In this document: positions 25,503 through 33,446 of the stretch, one piece after another
Layout of the letters: every line of letters begins with the position of its first letter
Position numbering within the stretch: position 1 is the stretch's first letter
Source: Caldilineaceae bacterium
Lineage (GTDB): Bacteria; Chloroflexota; Anaerolineae; Caldilineales; Caldilineaceae
Assembly (NCBI GenBank): GCA_023384495.1
Contig: JAHDWG010000012.1
Span: 2,924-36,914, forward strand
DNA length: 33,991 nt
Direction: 5' to 3'
Position numbers and translations under genes: made by a program
Notes under the pieces: model-generated
The model's database searches: none
What the model was told of the DNA's origin: nothing
What the model saw: the letters and a program-made list of their open reading frames with translations, nothing else

Positions 25503-28500
25503 ATGAATGCTTCAGATACAAACCTACGTCGACGCCGCTTGCTGGTCACGAGCGCGCCCCTAGTGATGGCTGTGGCGCTCCTCTGCGCCATGACCTTCCC
25601 CATGCCGCAGCCCGGCCGCGCCGCCGCGGCTGCCGGGCCGGACCTGACGGTGGAGGTCAGTCTGTTGCCCACCACGCCCGTGGCCGGCCAGGAGGTGACG
25701 ATCCGCGTGGTCGCCCGCAACATCGGGACGAGCAACGCCGCGGAGCGGGTTGAGGTGCATCTCTATGTGGACCCGCCCGACCGCCCGCCCACGCCGACGA
25801 CGCTTGGCTTTCCGATTATCAGCATCCCAGGATTGGCGGCCGGCGACACTGCGCAAGGGGAACGAACGCACACCTTCACCACCAATGATTGCAACCACGT
25901 CATCTACGCCTGGATCGACCGCGACGGCGGTATCGCCGAAAGCGATGAGACCAACAACCTGGTTGCGCTGCCGGTTTGCGTGGGCGTGGTCTGCGAGCCG
26001 GATGGCTACGAAGAGGACAATTCCTGTAGCGCCGCCGGCCTGCTCTCCGAGAATGCCAGCCAGGCGCGCAGCTTCTGCCGCGCCGACGACCACACGCTCG
26101 CCGATGAGGATTGGGTCAAGTTCACCGCATTTGCCGGTGTTACCTATACCCTGGCCGCCACCAATCAGGGCGCCAACGCCGCCCCCCAATTCGAACTGTA
26201 TGGCGCATGTGGCGCAGCGCCGCTAACCGATGGCGATGATCAGGTGGCCTGGCGCGCAACCGGCGACGGTGTGCTCTATGCCCGGCTGCGGCGCGCCGAC
26301 GGCGTCAGCGGGCCGCTCACCGCCTACAGCCTGACGCTGAGCAGCGCCACCGGCGTCACCGATGACTACGAGCCGGACAACCGTTGCGCCGACGCGCGTG
26401 ACATCCCCACCAATGGGGTGCGCCAGACGCGCCTCTTCCAGGCGCCGGGCGATGAGGATTGGGTCAAGTTTACCGTCAGCGCCGGCGAAAGCTTTATCAT
26501 CATCGCCGACAACACTGCGCCGGGCGTCAACCCGTTGGTGACCGTCTTTTCTTCGTGTAGCCAAGTGGATGCGAACGCCAGCTTGGGGCCATCCGCCGCC
26601 CAGGTGGCCCAAAGCAGCACGACCGACGCCGTCTACTTTGCCAGAATTCGCAACCAGAATCCGGCCAACTTTGGCGCAGCCGCCCGCTACGACCTCGCCG
26701 TCACCGCGGCGGCCTGTGCGCCTGACGGCGAGGAGGGGGACAACGACCGCACTCAGGCGCGCATGGTCACGGTGGGCGCAGCCGCCCGTACACACAATTT
26801 CTGCCCGGCCAGCGATGAGGATTGGGTCAAGTTCAGCGCCAAAAAGGGCAAGGTCTATGTGCTCCAGACCACCAATCTGGCCTTTGCTTCCGATACGGTG
26901 CTTCACCTCTATGATACCGATGGAACGACCGAATTGGCGCAAAACGATGATTACGGCTACACGAGCGGTTCGCGGATTGTTTGGGAGGCGCCCGCCGATG
27001 GACTCTACTTTGCCAAAGTGCGCCACGCCAATCCCGTCGCCAGTGGGCCGAACACCCAGTATGACCTCGCCGTGCAGGAGGGCGTCTGCGCGCCGGATTC
27101 GTTTGAGGGCGGCGCCGGCAACAATGGCCCTGGGGATGCGCCGCTGGTCGCCACCAATGGCGTCAGCCAGACACACACATTCTGCGCCGATGCGCTCAAC
27201 CCCCTGCTCGGTGACCAGGATTGGGTCGCCTTCAACGCGGTGGCGGGCGGGAACTACCAGATTGTCACCACTGGTCTTGGCGCCAACAGCGACACGGTGC
27301 TCGAACTCTACGACCGGGACGGGGCAAGGCAATTGCTGCATAACGACGATGTGGGCGCCGGGCGCGGCGCCATGTTGACCTTTACCCCCACCCTCTCTGG
27401 CGCGTATTTTGTACGGGTCACCCAGTTCAACCCCAACCTGGTAAGCCGCGACGCCGACTATCAGTTGCAAATTTTTGGTACAGAGCCGCCCACGCCAACG
27501 CCCACCCCGACGTTGACGCCGACGCCCAGCCCGACCCCCTCGCCCACCGCAACCCCGCAGCCCTCGACGGTCAAGACGCTGATCGTGGTCAACCGCGAGC
27601 GGATCGAAACCTTGCATGGCGCCGGCCCCGCCGATACGCTCTTTCGCAAGTTGAGCCAGTTCGCCAATGACAGCGACGTCGAGGGCGTTGTGGTGGAGGT
27701 GGAGCGCGACCCCGCGGTGGCCGCGGCCTATGCCGCATGGACAGCCGATGCGACGACGCTCGCCGACCACGAACTCGCCAACAACACGGTCGCCGCCATC
27801 CGCAACCGGGTGATGGGCTTTCTCGCCAGCGCCCCCCAGGCCCGACATGTGGTGATCATCGGCGATGACCGCGTCGTCCCCTTTCGCCGCGTGCTGGATC
27901 GGGTGGCGCCCACGGGCAAGCAGGCCGCCTCGGTGGAGTCTGTTTATGCGCAAGAGCTGACCGAGGAGGGAACCGTCTACGCGGCGCTGGCCGCCAACAT
28001 GATCCTGACCGATGATTACCTCGTTGACCGCGAGCCGAGCCAGTGGCAAGACCGCCAGCAAAACGAGTATGAACTGTTTGTGCCAGACTATGCTGTGGGC
28101 CGGCTCGTCGAGGAGCCCGATGAGATCATCGCGGTGCTCGACAATTTTCTGGCCGGCGACAAGATGATCGGCGCGGCCAATGCGCTGGTGACGGGGTATG
28201 ACTTTGTACAGGACAGCGCCGACCTGATCAAGACGCTCTTCCGCAACGACGCCATCCCCACCGACGCCGAACTGATCGGCGCAAGCTGGACGGGTGACGC
28301 CCTGCGCGCCAAATACCTGACCGCCGCGCCTCGCTATGATCTCTACTCAGTCAATGGTCACTCCACTCACCTGGCCGCGGGCGCGCCCGACGGCAGCGAC
28401 ATGACCGCCGCCCAGATTTTGGCCGCCACCACCGACCTGCGCGGGGTGTTGGTCTTTAGCCTGGGCTGCCATAGCGGCCTCAATGAGCCGGGCGTGCTCG

Positions 28501-29684
28501 ATCTGCCGCAGGCGTTCTTGCGCAAACAGGCGCACTATGTGGGGAAGACCGGCTTTGGCTGGGGCGGTGGCGGCGTTGTCTTTAGCGAGGCGCTGATGCG
28601 CAACTTTGCGCGCGAACTGCTGCGCGACACCGAAGCCGCCATCGGGCCGGCGTTGATGGACGCCAAGCGCAAGTATGTGAGCCAGGCGCGGCGCTTTGAC
28701 GCGTTTGACGCCAAGGTGCTCATGCAGATGACGCTCTACGGCCTGCCCATGGTCAGGATGCAGTCGGGTGGCGCGCTGACCGACGATGACCCCTTCCCCA
28801 GCGCCCAGCCGCAGTTTACGCCGCCCACCTCGTTTGGCAGCGTGGCCGAGGGCGCGGCGGGCTATCGGTTGCCCAGCTCGTTTGGCGCATTTGGCGCGCA
28901 GTCGAGCGATGCCGGCGCCACATTTGAGCTGGACGGCAATGTGGCGTTTGGGGTCGATGAGCCGCTCCAGCCGCTCTACTACACCGACGTATCGGCCCCC
29001 GCGGTGGGGCCTCTGCGCGGCGCGGTCTTTTTGGGCGGCGTCTACAGCGACACGGTCAACGTCGACCCTGTGATTGGCGCGCCGCTCAACGAATATGTCA
29101 CCGACCGCAGCGAGCCTGCGTTCTACGCCGACGAATTTTATCCGGCGGCGCCCTTTACCATCCGCAGCAGCGATACGATCTCGGGCGCGGCCGACACGCT
29201 GGTGATGAACCTGGGGCAATTCCAGAGCGGCCCCGATGTTGCGGCAGCCGCGGCGGGCCGGGGCGTCGTCCGCCTTTACGATCAAATGTCGTTTGGCGTC
29301 TATTACTCCACCAGCCCCGACCGCAACGCGGCCAACATCGAAACGATCGACGGCGTGCTCGACCCGGATGCCGGCATGGGGCGGATCAAGGTGGACGCCA
29401 ACGACGCATCGGGCGTACGGCGGGTGGTGGTGGCCTTTACCGAGGGGCAAGGGCAATGGTTGAGCAAGGACTTGACCTTTGACGAGCAGGCGCAAAAGTG
29501 GACCGGCGTGATCACGGGCACGGTCAATACGCGCTTTTTCGTCCAGGTCGTGGACAACGCAGGCAATGTGGCGGTCAACGAAAACAAGGGGCGCTACTAT
29601 CGCCTGGCCGAGCCAGTTCCGCTGGCCGAGGGCCGCCCGTTGATGGTGGAGCGCCGCGTCTATTTGCCGTTGGTCAATCGGTAG
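25503..29684 (+). CDS. Secreted gingipain-like (C25-type) peptidase with CARDB and four PPC domains
   Basis: A 1393-residue exported protein. The signal region (about 1-43) has a twin-Arg-rich start (RRRRLLV). A CARDB domain spans 45-160 (DRDGGIAESDETNN). Four PPC domains lie at about 162-280, 282-400, 402-522 and 524-660, each with a DEDWVKF or DQDWVAF core. A Pro/Thr linker (660-690) precedes a C25-type caspase fold (690-1090): VVIIGDDRVVPF, DYAVGRLVEEPDE, the candidate catalytic His953 in VNGHSTH and Cys989 in LGCHSGLNEP. His956 is a second possibility. The C-terminal 300 residues are beta-rich, ending in a domain with VVDNAGNVAVNE, and the protein stops with YLPLVNR. Gingipains cleave after Arg or Lys; the specificity here cannot be read from the sequence. 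The Cys pocket GCHSG resembles the C13 form ACQSG. The ATG at 25503 has GGATGG upstream. A 146-bp gap separates it from the previous gene. Confidence 0.88.
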   Translation: MNASDTNLRRRRLLVTSAPLVMAVALLCAMTFPMPQPGRAAAAAGPDLTVEVSLLPTTPVAGQEVTIRVVARNIGTSNAAERVEVHLYVDPPDRPPTPTTLGFPIISIPGLAAGDTAQGERTHTFTTNDCNHVIYAWIDRDGGIAESDETNNLVALPVCVGVVCEPDGYEEDNSCSAAGLLSENASQARSFCRADDHTLADEDWVKFTAFAGVTYTLAATNQGANAAPQFELYGACGAAPLTDGDDQVAWRATGDGVLYARLRRADGVSGPLTAYSLTLSSATGVTDDYEPDNRCADARDIPTNGVRQTRLFQAPGDEDWVKFTVSAGESFIIIADNTAPGVNPLVTVFSSCSQVDANASLGPSAAQVAQSSTTDAVYFARIRNQNPANFGAAARYDLAVTAAACAPDGEEGDNDRTQARMVTVGAAARTHNFCPASDEDWVKFSAKKGKVYVLQTTNLAFASDTVLHLYDTDGTTELAQNDDYGYTSGSRIVWEAPADGLYFAKVRHANPVASGPNTQYDLAVQEGVCAPDSFEGGAGNNGPGDAPLVATNGVSQTHTFCADALNPLLGDQDWVAFNAVAGGNYQIVTTGLGANSDTVLELYDRDGARQLLHNDDVGAGRGAMLTFTPTLSGAYFVRVTQFNPNLVSRDADYQLQIFGTEPPTPTPTPTLTPTPSPTPSPTATPQPSTVKTLIVVNRERIETLHGAGPADTLFRKLSQFANDSDVEGVVVEVERDPAVAAAYAAWTADATTLADHELANNTVAAIRNRVMGFLASAPQARHVVIIGDDRVVPFRRVLDRVAPTGKQAASVESVYAQELTEEGTVYAALAANMILTDDYLVDREPSQWQDRQQNEYELFVPDYAVGRLVEEPDEIIAVLDNFLAGDKMIGAANALVTGYDFVQDSADLIKTLFRNDAIPTDAELIGASWTGDALRAKYLTAAPRYDLYSVNGHSTHLAAGAPDGSDMTAAQILAATTDLRGVLVFSLGCHSGLNEPGVLDLPQAFLRKQAHYVGKTGFGWGGGGVVFSEALMRNFARELLRDTEAAIGPALMDAKRKYVSQARRFDAFDAKVLMQMTLYGLPMVRMQSGGALTDDDPFPSAQPQFTPPTSFGSVAEGAAGYRLPSSFGAFGAQSSDAGATFELDGNVAFGVDEPLQPLYYTDVSAPAVGPLRGAVFLGGVYSDTVNVDPVIGAPLNEYVTDRSEPAFYADEFYPAAPFTIRSSDTISGAADTLVMNLGQFQSGPDVAAAAAGRGVVRLYDQMSFGVYYSTSPDRNAANIETIDGVLDPDAGMGRIKVDANDASGVRRVVVAFTEGQGQWLSKDLTFDEQAQKWTGVITGTVNTRFFVQVVDNAGNVAVNENKGRYYRLAEPVPLAEGRPLMVERRVYLPLVNR

Positions 29685-29705
29685 CACGTTGGTTCATCGG
29701 GTAGG

Positions 29706-29858
29706 CTGGGCGTCTGGCCCGGCGGCAGTCCGTTGCAGAGCTATGTCGAACTGGCGCAAACCGCGCTGCTGCTGCAACACTTGACCGCGGGGATGGATTC
29801 TTACGTCATCGCCCTGAACATACCTATTCCAAACCGGGAACAATTTGTCAGCTTCTGA
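29706..29858 (+). other. Possible gene remnant or leader ORF before the next gene
   Basis: The 187-bp gap 29685-29871 contains an open frame that reads like real protein (LGVWPGGSPLQSYVELAQ, later VIALNIPIPNREQF). It ends in TGA at 29856-29858, directly at the ribosome-binding site of the following gene. An in-frame ATG at 29793 would give a 21-residue peptide but has no clear Shine-Dalgarno. I do not recognise the family. It may be the end of a lost gene. Confidence 0.25.
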
Positions 29859-29871
29859 AAGGAGCAAGCTT

Positions 29872-32106
29872 ATGTCAGCAGGTGAACAATGGCGGAAAGC
29901 CCGTAGTTTCGTCTGCACAGTGGTGGCGACGGCGGTGATGACCACCCTGTGGCTGACCCCCGCCTATGCCGCCGAGCCGAGTGGCGCCCACGAGCCCACC
30001 AGCGCCGAGGCAATCACGGCCGATGATGGCGGGCCGTGGGAGATTGGCATCCACGGCACCGCCGGCGATCTGCCGGCCGCCACCGCCGCCGAGCGCACGG
30101 GCATGGCCTTCTGGCTGGCGCCGCTGCCGAACTGGAAAGTGAACTATTCGTTTAATGAGGCGAGTGCATGGGAGCGGGATTTCAAGCGTCATGATTTGGG
30201 TGGGACCAACAACTACTACATCGATGCAGTGGACCTGCAATTCTATGTCGGGCATGGCTTTCACAGTGGCTTCACGTTTGCCAACCCCAACTTCAACGAC
30301 AGCACGCTCACCCCTGCCGACTGCAACCGGGCCTGGGGTGACGGTGACAATGAATGGCTTGCGCTCACCTCGTGCCAGGTGTTGCGGGGGTCGTTTGACA
30401 ACATCCCGGCGCAGAACATCTTCCCCAATGCAGGCATCCCCAGCCTGAACCGGTGGGCGAGTTGCATGAACGGCCAGCATCTGATCCTCGGCTTTGTCAC
30501 CAATGCCAGCGCCTACAATAACCCTGCCAGCACCCAAGCCTATCACTTTGGGCGCTACCTGGCGTTGAATTACACGGTGCCTCAGGCGTGGTATCGGGCC
30601 TGCGACGTAGCCCAGCGCGGGCGCGTCACCCGCACCATCATCAACGAGCTTGCGTGTCTCAACGACCGGCCCCAGTCAGGAATCGTCTGCGCCGATTCAT
30701 ATGACACTGACTGGTGGTACCAGACCCACTACTGCGGCACCGAGACCGCGATCCAGGTGCCGGTAGAGAAGTTGCAATCCCAGATGCCCGTCTATCGCGT
30801 GGCGCCCTACAGTTTGGATGACGCCACCCGCGATGAGGAGCGGCTGAGCGAAATCCTCTTGGGCGCCCCGATCACGGCTACCGTGCGCTCCGCCGCGCTC
30901 AACCGGGACGACCCCTTCCGCGTACGCACCGTCATCTCGCGTTCGCTGGAACTCGACGAACGCAGTGGACTCTTTACCTACACCGATCTGGCGGAACTGT
31001 GGACGCAATCGCAGGCCGAAGCCGCCCTGGCGGTGACGGCGGCGTCGCCCAACTTCATCAACAGCGATGACGCCCGCCGCATTGCCGACACCTTCCTGCG
31101 CCAGAATCAATTGCTCGGCACGGGCGCCGTCTTCAACCAGGTCATCTCCGACACCATCTCCAGCGAGATGACCTCGGACCCGGGTACACCGGAAGCAGCC
31201 GGCGCCGATGGCATCGAGCAGGTTGATGAATCGGCGCTGGTCTGGAATGTCATCTACTCGCGCCGCCTCAACGTCGACATTGTCACCGCAGCCGGTGTGG
31301 AGCAATTCGAGTTCTCGGTGGTTGGGCCGGGGGCCAAGCAAAAGGTCTATGTCCCGGTGGCGGCTGAGGTGGGCGCGGCAAGCAAGCTCCAGACCACACC
31401 GGTGGGTATGCAGGGTGGCTGGCGCGAGGTGCAGACCGAGGTCAACGCGGCCACGGGCCAGATGCTCATGGTGGACATCCGCCCTGAGTCGCAACTGCGC
31501 GAGCTCTATCTGGCCCTGCCCGACCGAGTGGCGCTCAACGATGTCCCGCTCGATGTGGAAAATCGCGAAATCCTGAGCTCAACCGTGGCCTACTGGGAAG
31601 AGGCGCCAGGCGTCGGCCAGGCCGAACTGGTGCCCGTCTACGAGTTCCTGGTGCGCATGACCGAGCGCAACAGCGGGGATACGCACGATGAGTATGTCTA
31701 TGTGCCGGCCAGCGAAATCTACATGCGCCCCTACGCCCAAATCGTTAGCGTTACGCCTTCCGGCCCGGTGAACGCCGGAACCACGCTGACGCTCACCGCA
31801 GCCGATGCGTCGCAGACCCTTCAGGAACTGGGCGCAGGCGACTTCGACTTTGCGCTGGGCACGGGCGCCGACGGCACCTTTGCCTACGATTGGTTTGTGG
31901 GCAGTGTCGATGACGCCAACCTGATCGGCAGCGGGCGCACGATTGAGTTCGCCGCCCCGGCCAACCCCAGCGAACGCGAGGGGGTGCTGGAGATCCACCT
32001 GCGCGTCAAGGATGTCGAAAGCCCCAACACGCAGACGGCCACCGCCGATGTGACCATCACGGTCAACCCGTCGGTCTTCCTGCCGCTGATCGGCGGGCAG
32101 GAGTAG
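29872..32106 (+). CDS. Secreted protein with a DUF6345-like, possible caspase-fold domain
   Basis: A 744-residue exported protein. The signal peptide ends in TPAYAAE. Residues about 55-270 resemble a family that I recall as DUF6345. They contain DLQFYVGHGFHSGF with His128-Gly, then WLALTSCQVL with Cys168, and a later GQHLILGFVTNAS. A His-Gly followed 40 residues later by a Cys at the end of a hydrophobic strand is the arrangement seen in the C13 genes upstream (45 residues), so a clan CD-like peptidase fold is possible; this is inference. Residues 270-620 have no family that I recognise. Residues about 625-735 form an Ig/PKD-like domain, and the protein ends in FLPLIGGQE. The ATG at 29872 has AAAGGAG 7 nt upstream, the best ribosome-binding site in the cluster. 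It is the last gene of the plus-strand series; a hairpin follows 31 nt after the stop. Confidence 0.85.
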   Translation: MSAGEQWRKARSFVCTVVATAVMTTLWLTPAYAAEPSGAHEPTSAEAITADDGGPWEIGIHGTAGDLPAATAAERTGMAFWLAPLPNWKVNYSFNEASAWERDFKRHDLGGTNNYYIDAVDLQFYVGHGFHSGFTFANPNFNDSTLTPADCNRAWGDGDNEWLALTSCQVLRGSFDNIPAQNIFPNAGIPSLNRWASCMNGQHLILGFVTNASAYNNPASTQAYHFGRYLALNYTVPQAWYRACDVAQRGRVTRTIINELACLNDRPQSGIVCADSYDTDWWYQTHYCGTETAIQVPVEKLQSQMPVYRVAPYSLDDATRDEERLSEILLGAPITATVRSAALNRDDPFRVRTVISRSLELDERSGLFTYTDLAELWTQSQAEAALAVTAASPNFINSDDARRIADTFLRQNQLLGTGAVFNQVISDTISSEMTSDPGTPEAAGADGIEQVDESALVWNVIYSRRLNVDIVTAAGVEQFEFSVVGPGAKQKVYVPVAAEVGAASKLQTTPVGMQGGWREVQTEVNAATGQMLMVDIRPESQLRELYLALPDRVALNDVPLDVENREILSSTVAYWEEAPGVGQAELVPVYEFLVRMTERNSGDTHDEYVYVPASEIYMRPYAQIVSVTPSGPVNAGTTLTLTAADASQTLQELGAGDFDFALGTGADGTFAYDWFVGSVDDANLIGSGRTIEFAAPANPSEREGVLEIHLRVKDVESPNTQTATADVTITVNPSVFLPLIGGQE

Positions 32107-32136
32107 CGCATAGCACAACCGCATTTCGGCATTCGT

Positions 32137-32179
32137 GCATTGCACGGGTAAACCTGCCGGGCGCTGACCCGTGCAATGC
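32137..32179 (+). terminator. Hairpin after the exported-protein cluster, probable terminator
   Basis: GCATTGCACGGGT (32137-32149) and ACCCGTGCAATGC (32167-32179) form a perfect 13-bp stem with a 17-nt loop, 31 nt after the stop codon at 32106. There is only a short GTGGGTTTG after it rather than a T run, so it may end or protect the transcript rather than act as a classic intrinsic terminator. Confidence 0.5.
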
Positions 32180-32211
32180 CCGTGGGTTTGGCAGAAAGAC
32201 CATGATCTGAC

Positions 32212-32271
32212 CTCCGGGAGGTGACCACCAATCGTCTGGCTGACGAAGCGGCTTCTGGTCACCTCCCGGAG
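32212..32271. repeat. 16-bp perfect inverted repeat with inner hairpins
   Basis: CTCCGGGAGGTGACCA (32212-32227) pairs with TGGTCACCTCCCGGAG (32256-32271). The 28-nt loop itself contains TCGTC-TGGCT-GACGA and GAAGC-G-GCTTC, giving a multi-stem structure of 60 nt. One side abuts the remnant epimerase gene exactly where its homology stops. It may be a small mobile or structural element, or a bidirectional terminator. Confidence 0.55.
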
Positions 32272-32507
32272 CTCTTTAACTCGGCATTTGGCGCCGCTCT
32301 ATTCACGGCGCCCTCGCATTGTTCATCCGCCTTGAGTCGCACAACCACCTGAACGAAATCTTGTTCGTGGACCTACGGGGCATATTGGCGGCTATCCCCT
32401 GCTTGACCGCCCAGTCGATACCGACCGGAATTGATGCTTCGACCCGCCAAATCGACCACCGCATCGGCGTTTTCCACTTGATGCGTCCATTCTACTGCGT
32501 ATCCAGC
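32259..32507 (-). pseudogene. Remnant of an SDR-type NAD-dependent epimerase (TIGR01777 / YfcH-like)
   Basis: One minus-strand frame carries two recognisable parts of this family. The first reads WTHQVENADAVVDLAGRSIN and matches the segment after the Rossmann start. The second reads GGQAGDSRQYAP, a TAG at 32373-32375, then VHEQDFVQVVVRLKAD and GAVNRAAPNAEL, matching the family's WVH..D...A..FL...E..G..N..APN.. segment. The TAG stands where the family has Trp (TGG). The joint between the parts lacks about 100 or more residues but keeps the frame. The amino end fades out next to the stop codon of the acetyltransferase gene, and the carboxyl end stops in the inverted repeat at 32212-32271. The gene is clearly dead: both ends and the middle are missing. 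The remaining part of 32107-32491 has only the two hairpins. Confidence 0.75.
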
Positions 32508-33049
32508 ATAGTGTTGTCTAAAATCCAGACATGGCCTGTCCCTTCAGGATGCAGGTTTGGCGCCTGATGAAACCCTAAACGCGCACAGAGACGGGACGAA
32601 GCCACATTTTCAGGCACAACGCCATTGGTGAGCCGGGACAGACCCATCTCCTTAAATCCGTATTCAATCACCGCCTGACATGCTTCAGTGGCATAGCCCT
32701 GTCGCTGATAGGCTTGCCCGATTGCATACGACAACTCGACGATTAAGGGGTGGAACGGCGTCTCAGGAGCATCTGCAAGGCGTAACCAGTAGGCAACCAA
32801 CAACTGCAAAGCCACCAAGCCCATGATCTGATTATCTTCCTTGCGAACAACGGCCAGAAAACCCAATTCGTCCTCGTTGCGTACCTGCCATTTGCGGTGA
32901 ATCAACCATTCGCGTGTCTCTTGCTCAGTGCGGGTGTTCGTACAGTAGAAGTGACACACTGCGGGATCAGAAAAGACGACGCGATGAATCTCCATGTCGT
33001 CGTTCGTAAAGGGACGCAATCGTAATCGCTTCGTCTCTAGTGGCCTCAC
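32492..33049 (-). CDS. GNAT-family N-acetyltransferase (RimJ/RimL type)
   Basis: A cytoplasmic enzyme of 185 residues that transfers an acetyl group from acetyl-CoA to an amine. The substrate cannot be told. It starts ETKRLRLRPF, typical of the RimJ/RimL subgroup. The acetyl-CoA-binding loop is QRQGYATEAC and is followed by EYGFKEMGLSRL and VPENVASSRLCARLGF. I chose the GTG at 33049 because GGTAGG stands 4 nt before it and the protein then has the normal family length; a TTG at 33112 would add 21 unlikely residues. It has its own promoter at 33220-33248 and a leader of about 165 nt. The 3' end overlaps the edge of the epimerase remnant by a few bases. It shows no functional link to the protease cluster. 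Confidence 0.9.
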   Translation of the reverse strand: MRPLETKRLRLRPFTNDDMEIHRVVFSDPAVCHFYCTNTRTEQETREWLIHRKWQVRNEDELGFLAVVRKEDNQIMGLVALQLLVAYWLRLADAPETPFHPLIVELSYAIGQAYQRQGYATEACQAVIEYGFKEMGLSRLTNGVVPENVASSRLCARLGFHQAPNLHPEGTGHVWILDNTMLDTQ

Positions 33050-33219
33050 TTTTCCTACCTTTTCGCCCCCCTCACCCAATACGCTGATTCGGGAAGACAA
33101 GCACGCCGGCAACGGAACGAACCGGACTTGCTATACCGCGGTTGCTTTGAGGACGGGACTTTGTGACGATGTTGACTCATTCGAGTAACGCCGGTTTTCA
33201 AACAGAGCTCAGTATCAAG

Positions 33220-33248
33220 AAAATAACAGGAACGGGATCGTTTGTCAA
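33220..33248 (-). promoter_or_regulatory. Sigma-70-type promoter for the acetyltransferase gene
   Basis: On the minus strand TTGACA (complement of 33243-33248), a 17-nt spacer and TATTTT (complement of 33220-33225). Consensus -35 and ideal spacing; start near 33213. It shares the 397-bp gap 33050-33446 with the rightward promoter at 33332-33360. I see nothing else in that gap. Confidence 0.6.
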
Positions 33249-33331
33249 TCCGAACATTTGCCCAAGGTGAGCGCGATCCCCGCACCCGGCCCGGCCCCAA
33301 TCCCCTGCCAAACCAGGTCAGCTCTTGCCGA

Positions 33332-33360
33332 TTGACAAGCCCGCCACAGCGGGATAGACT
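33332..33360 (+). promoter_or_regulatory. Sigma-70-type promoter for the gene at the right edge
   Basis: TTGACA (33332-33337), a 17-nt spacer and TAGACT (33355-33360; 4 of 6 matches). Start near 33367, leaving a leader of about 80 nt before the ATG at 33447. Confidence 0.55.
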
Positions 33361-33446
33361 GGGGTAAGCCCCCGCGCAGGATGGTGGACGCGCCAGGGCG
33401 AGGGGTAGAACGTTTCACAGATGGGTATTGAGAAAGGTGGGCGCAG

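Noticed and set aside
26223-29687. Long minus-strand frames (612 and 446 codons) opposite the C25-like gene
   Set aside because: Antisense shadows of a gene with clear PPC and peptidase motifs; no protein-family features.
32319-32567. Plus-strand frame of 82 codons
   Set aside because: It is antisense to the epimerase remnant and the end of the acetyltransferase gene and has only a TTG start.
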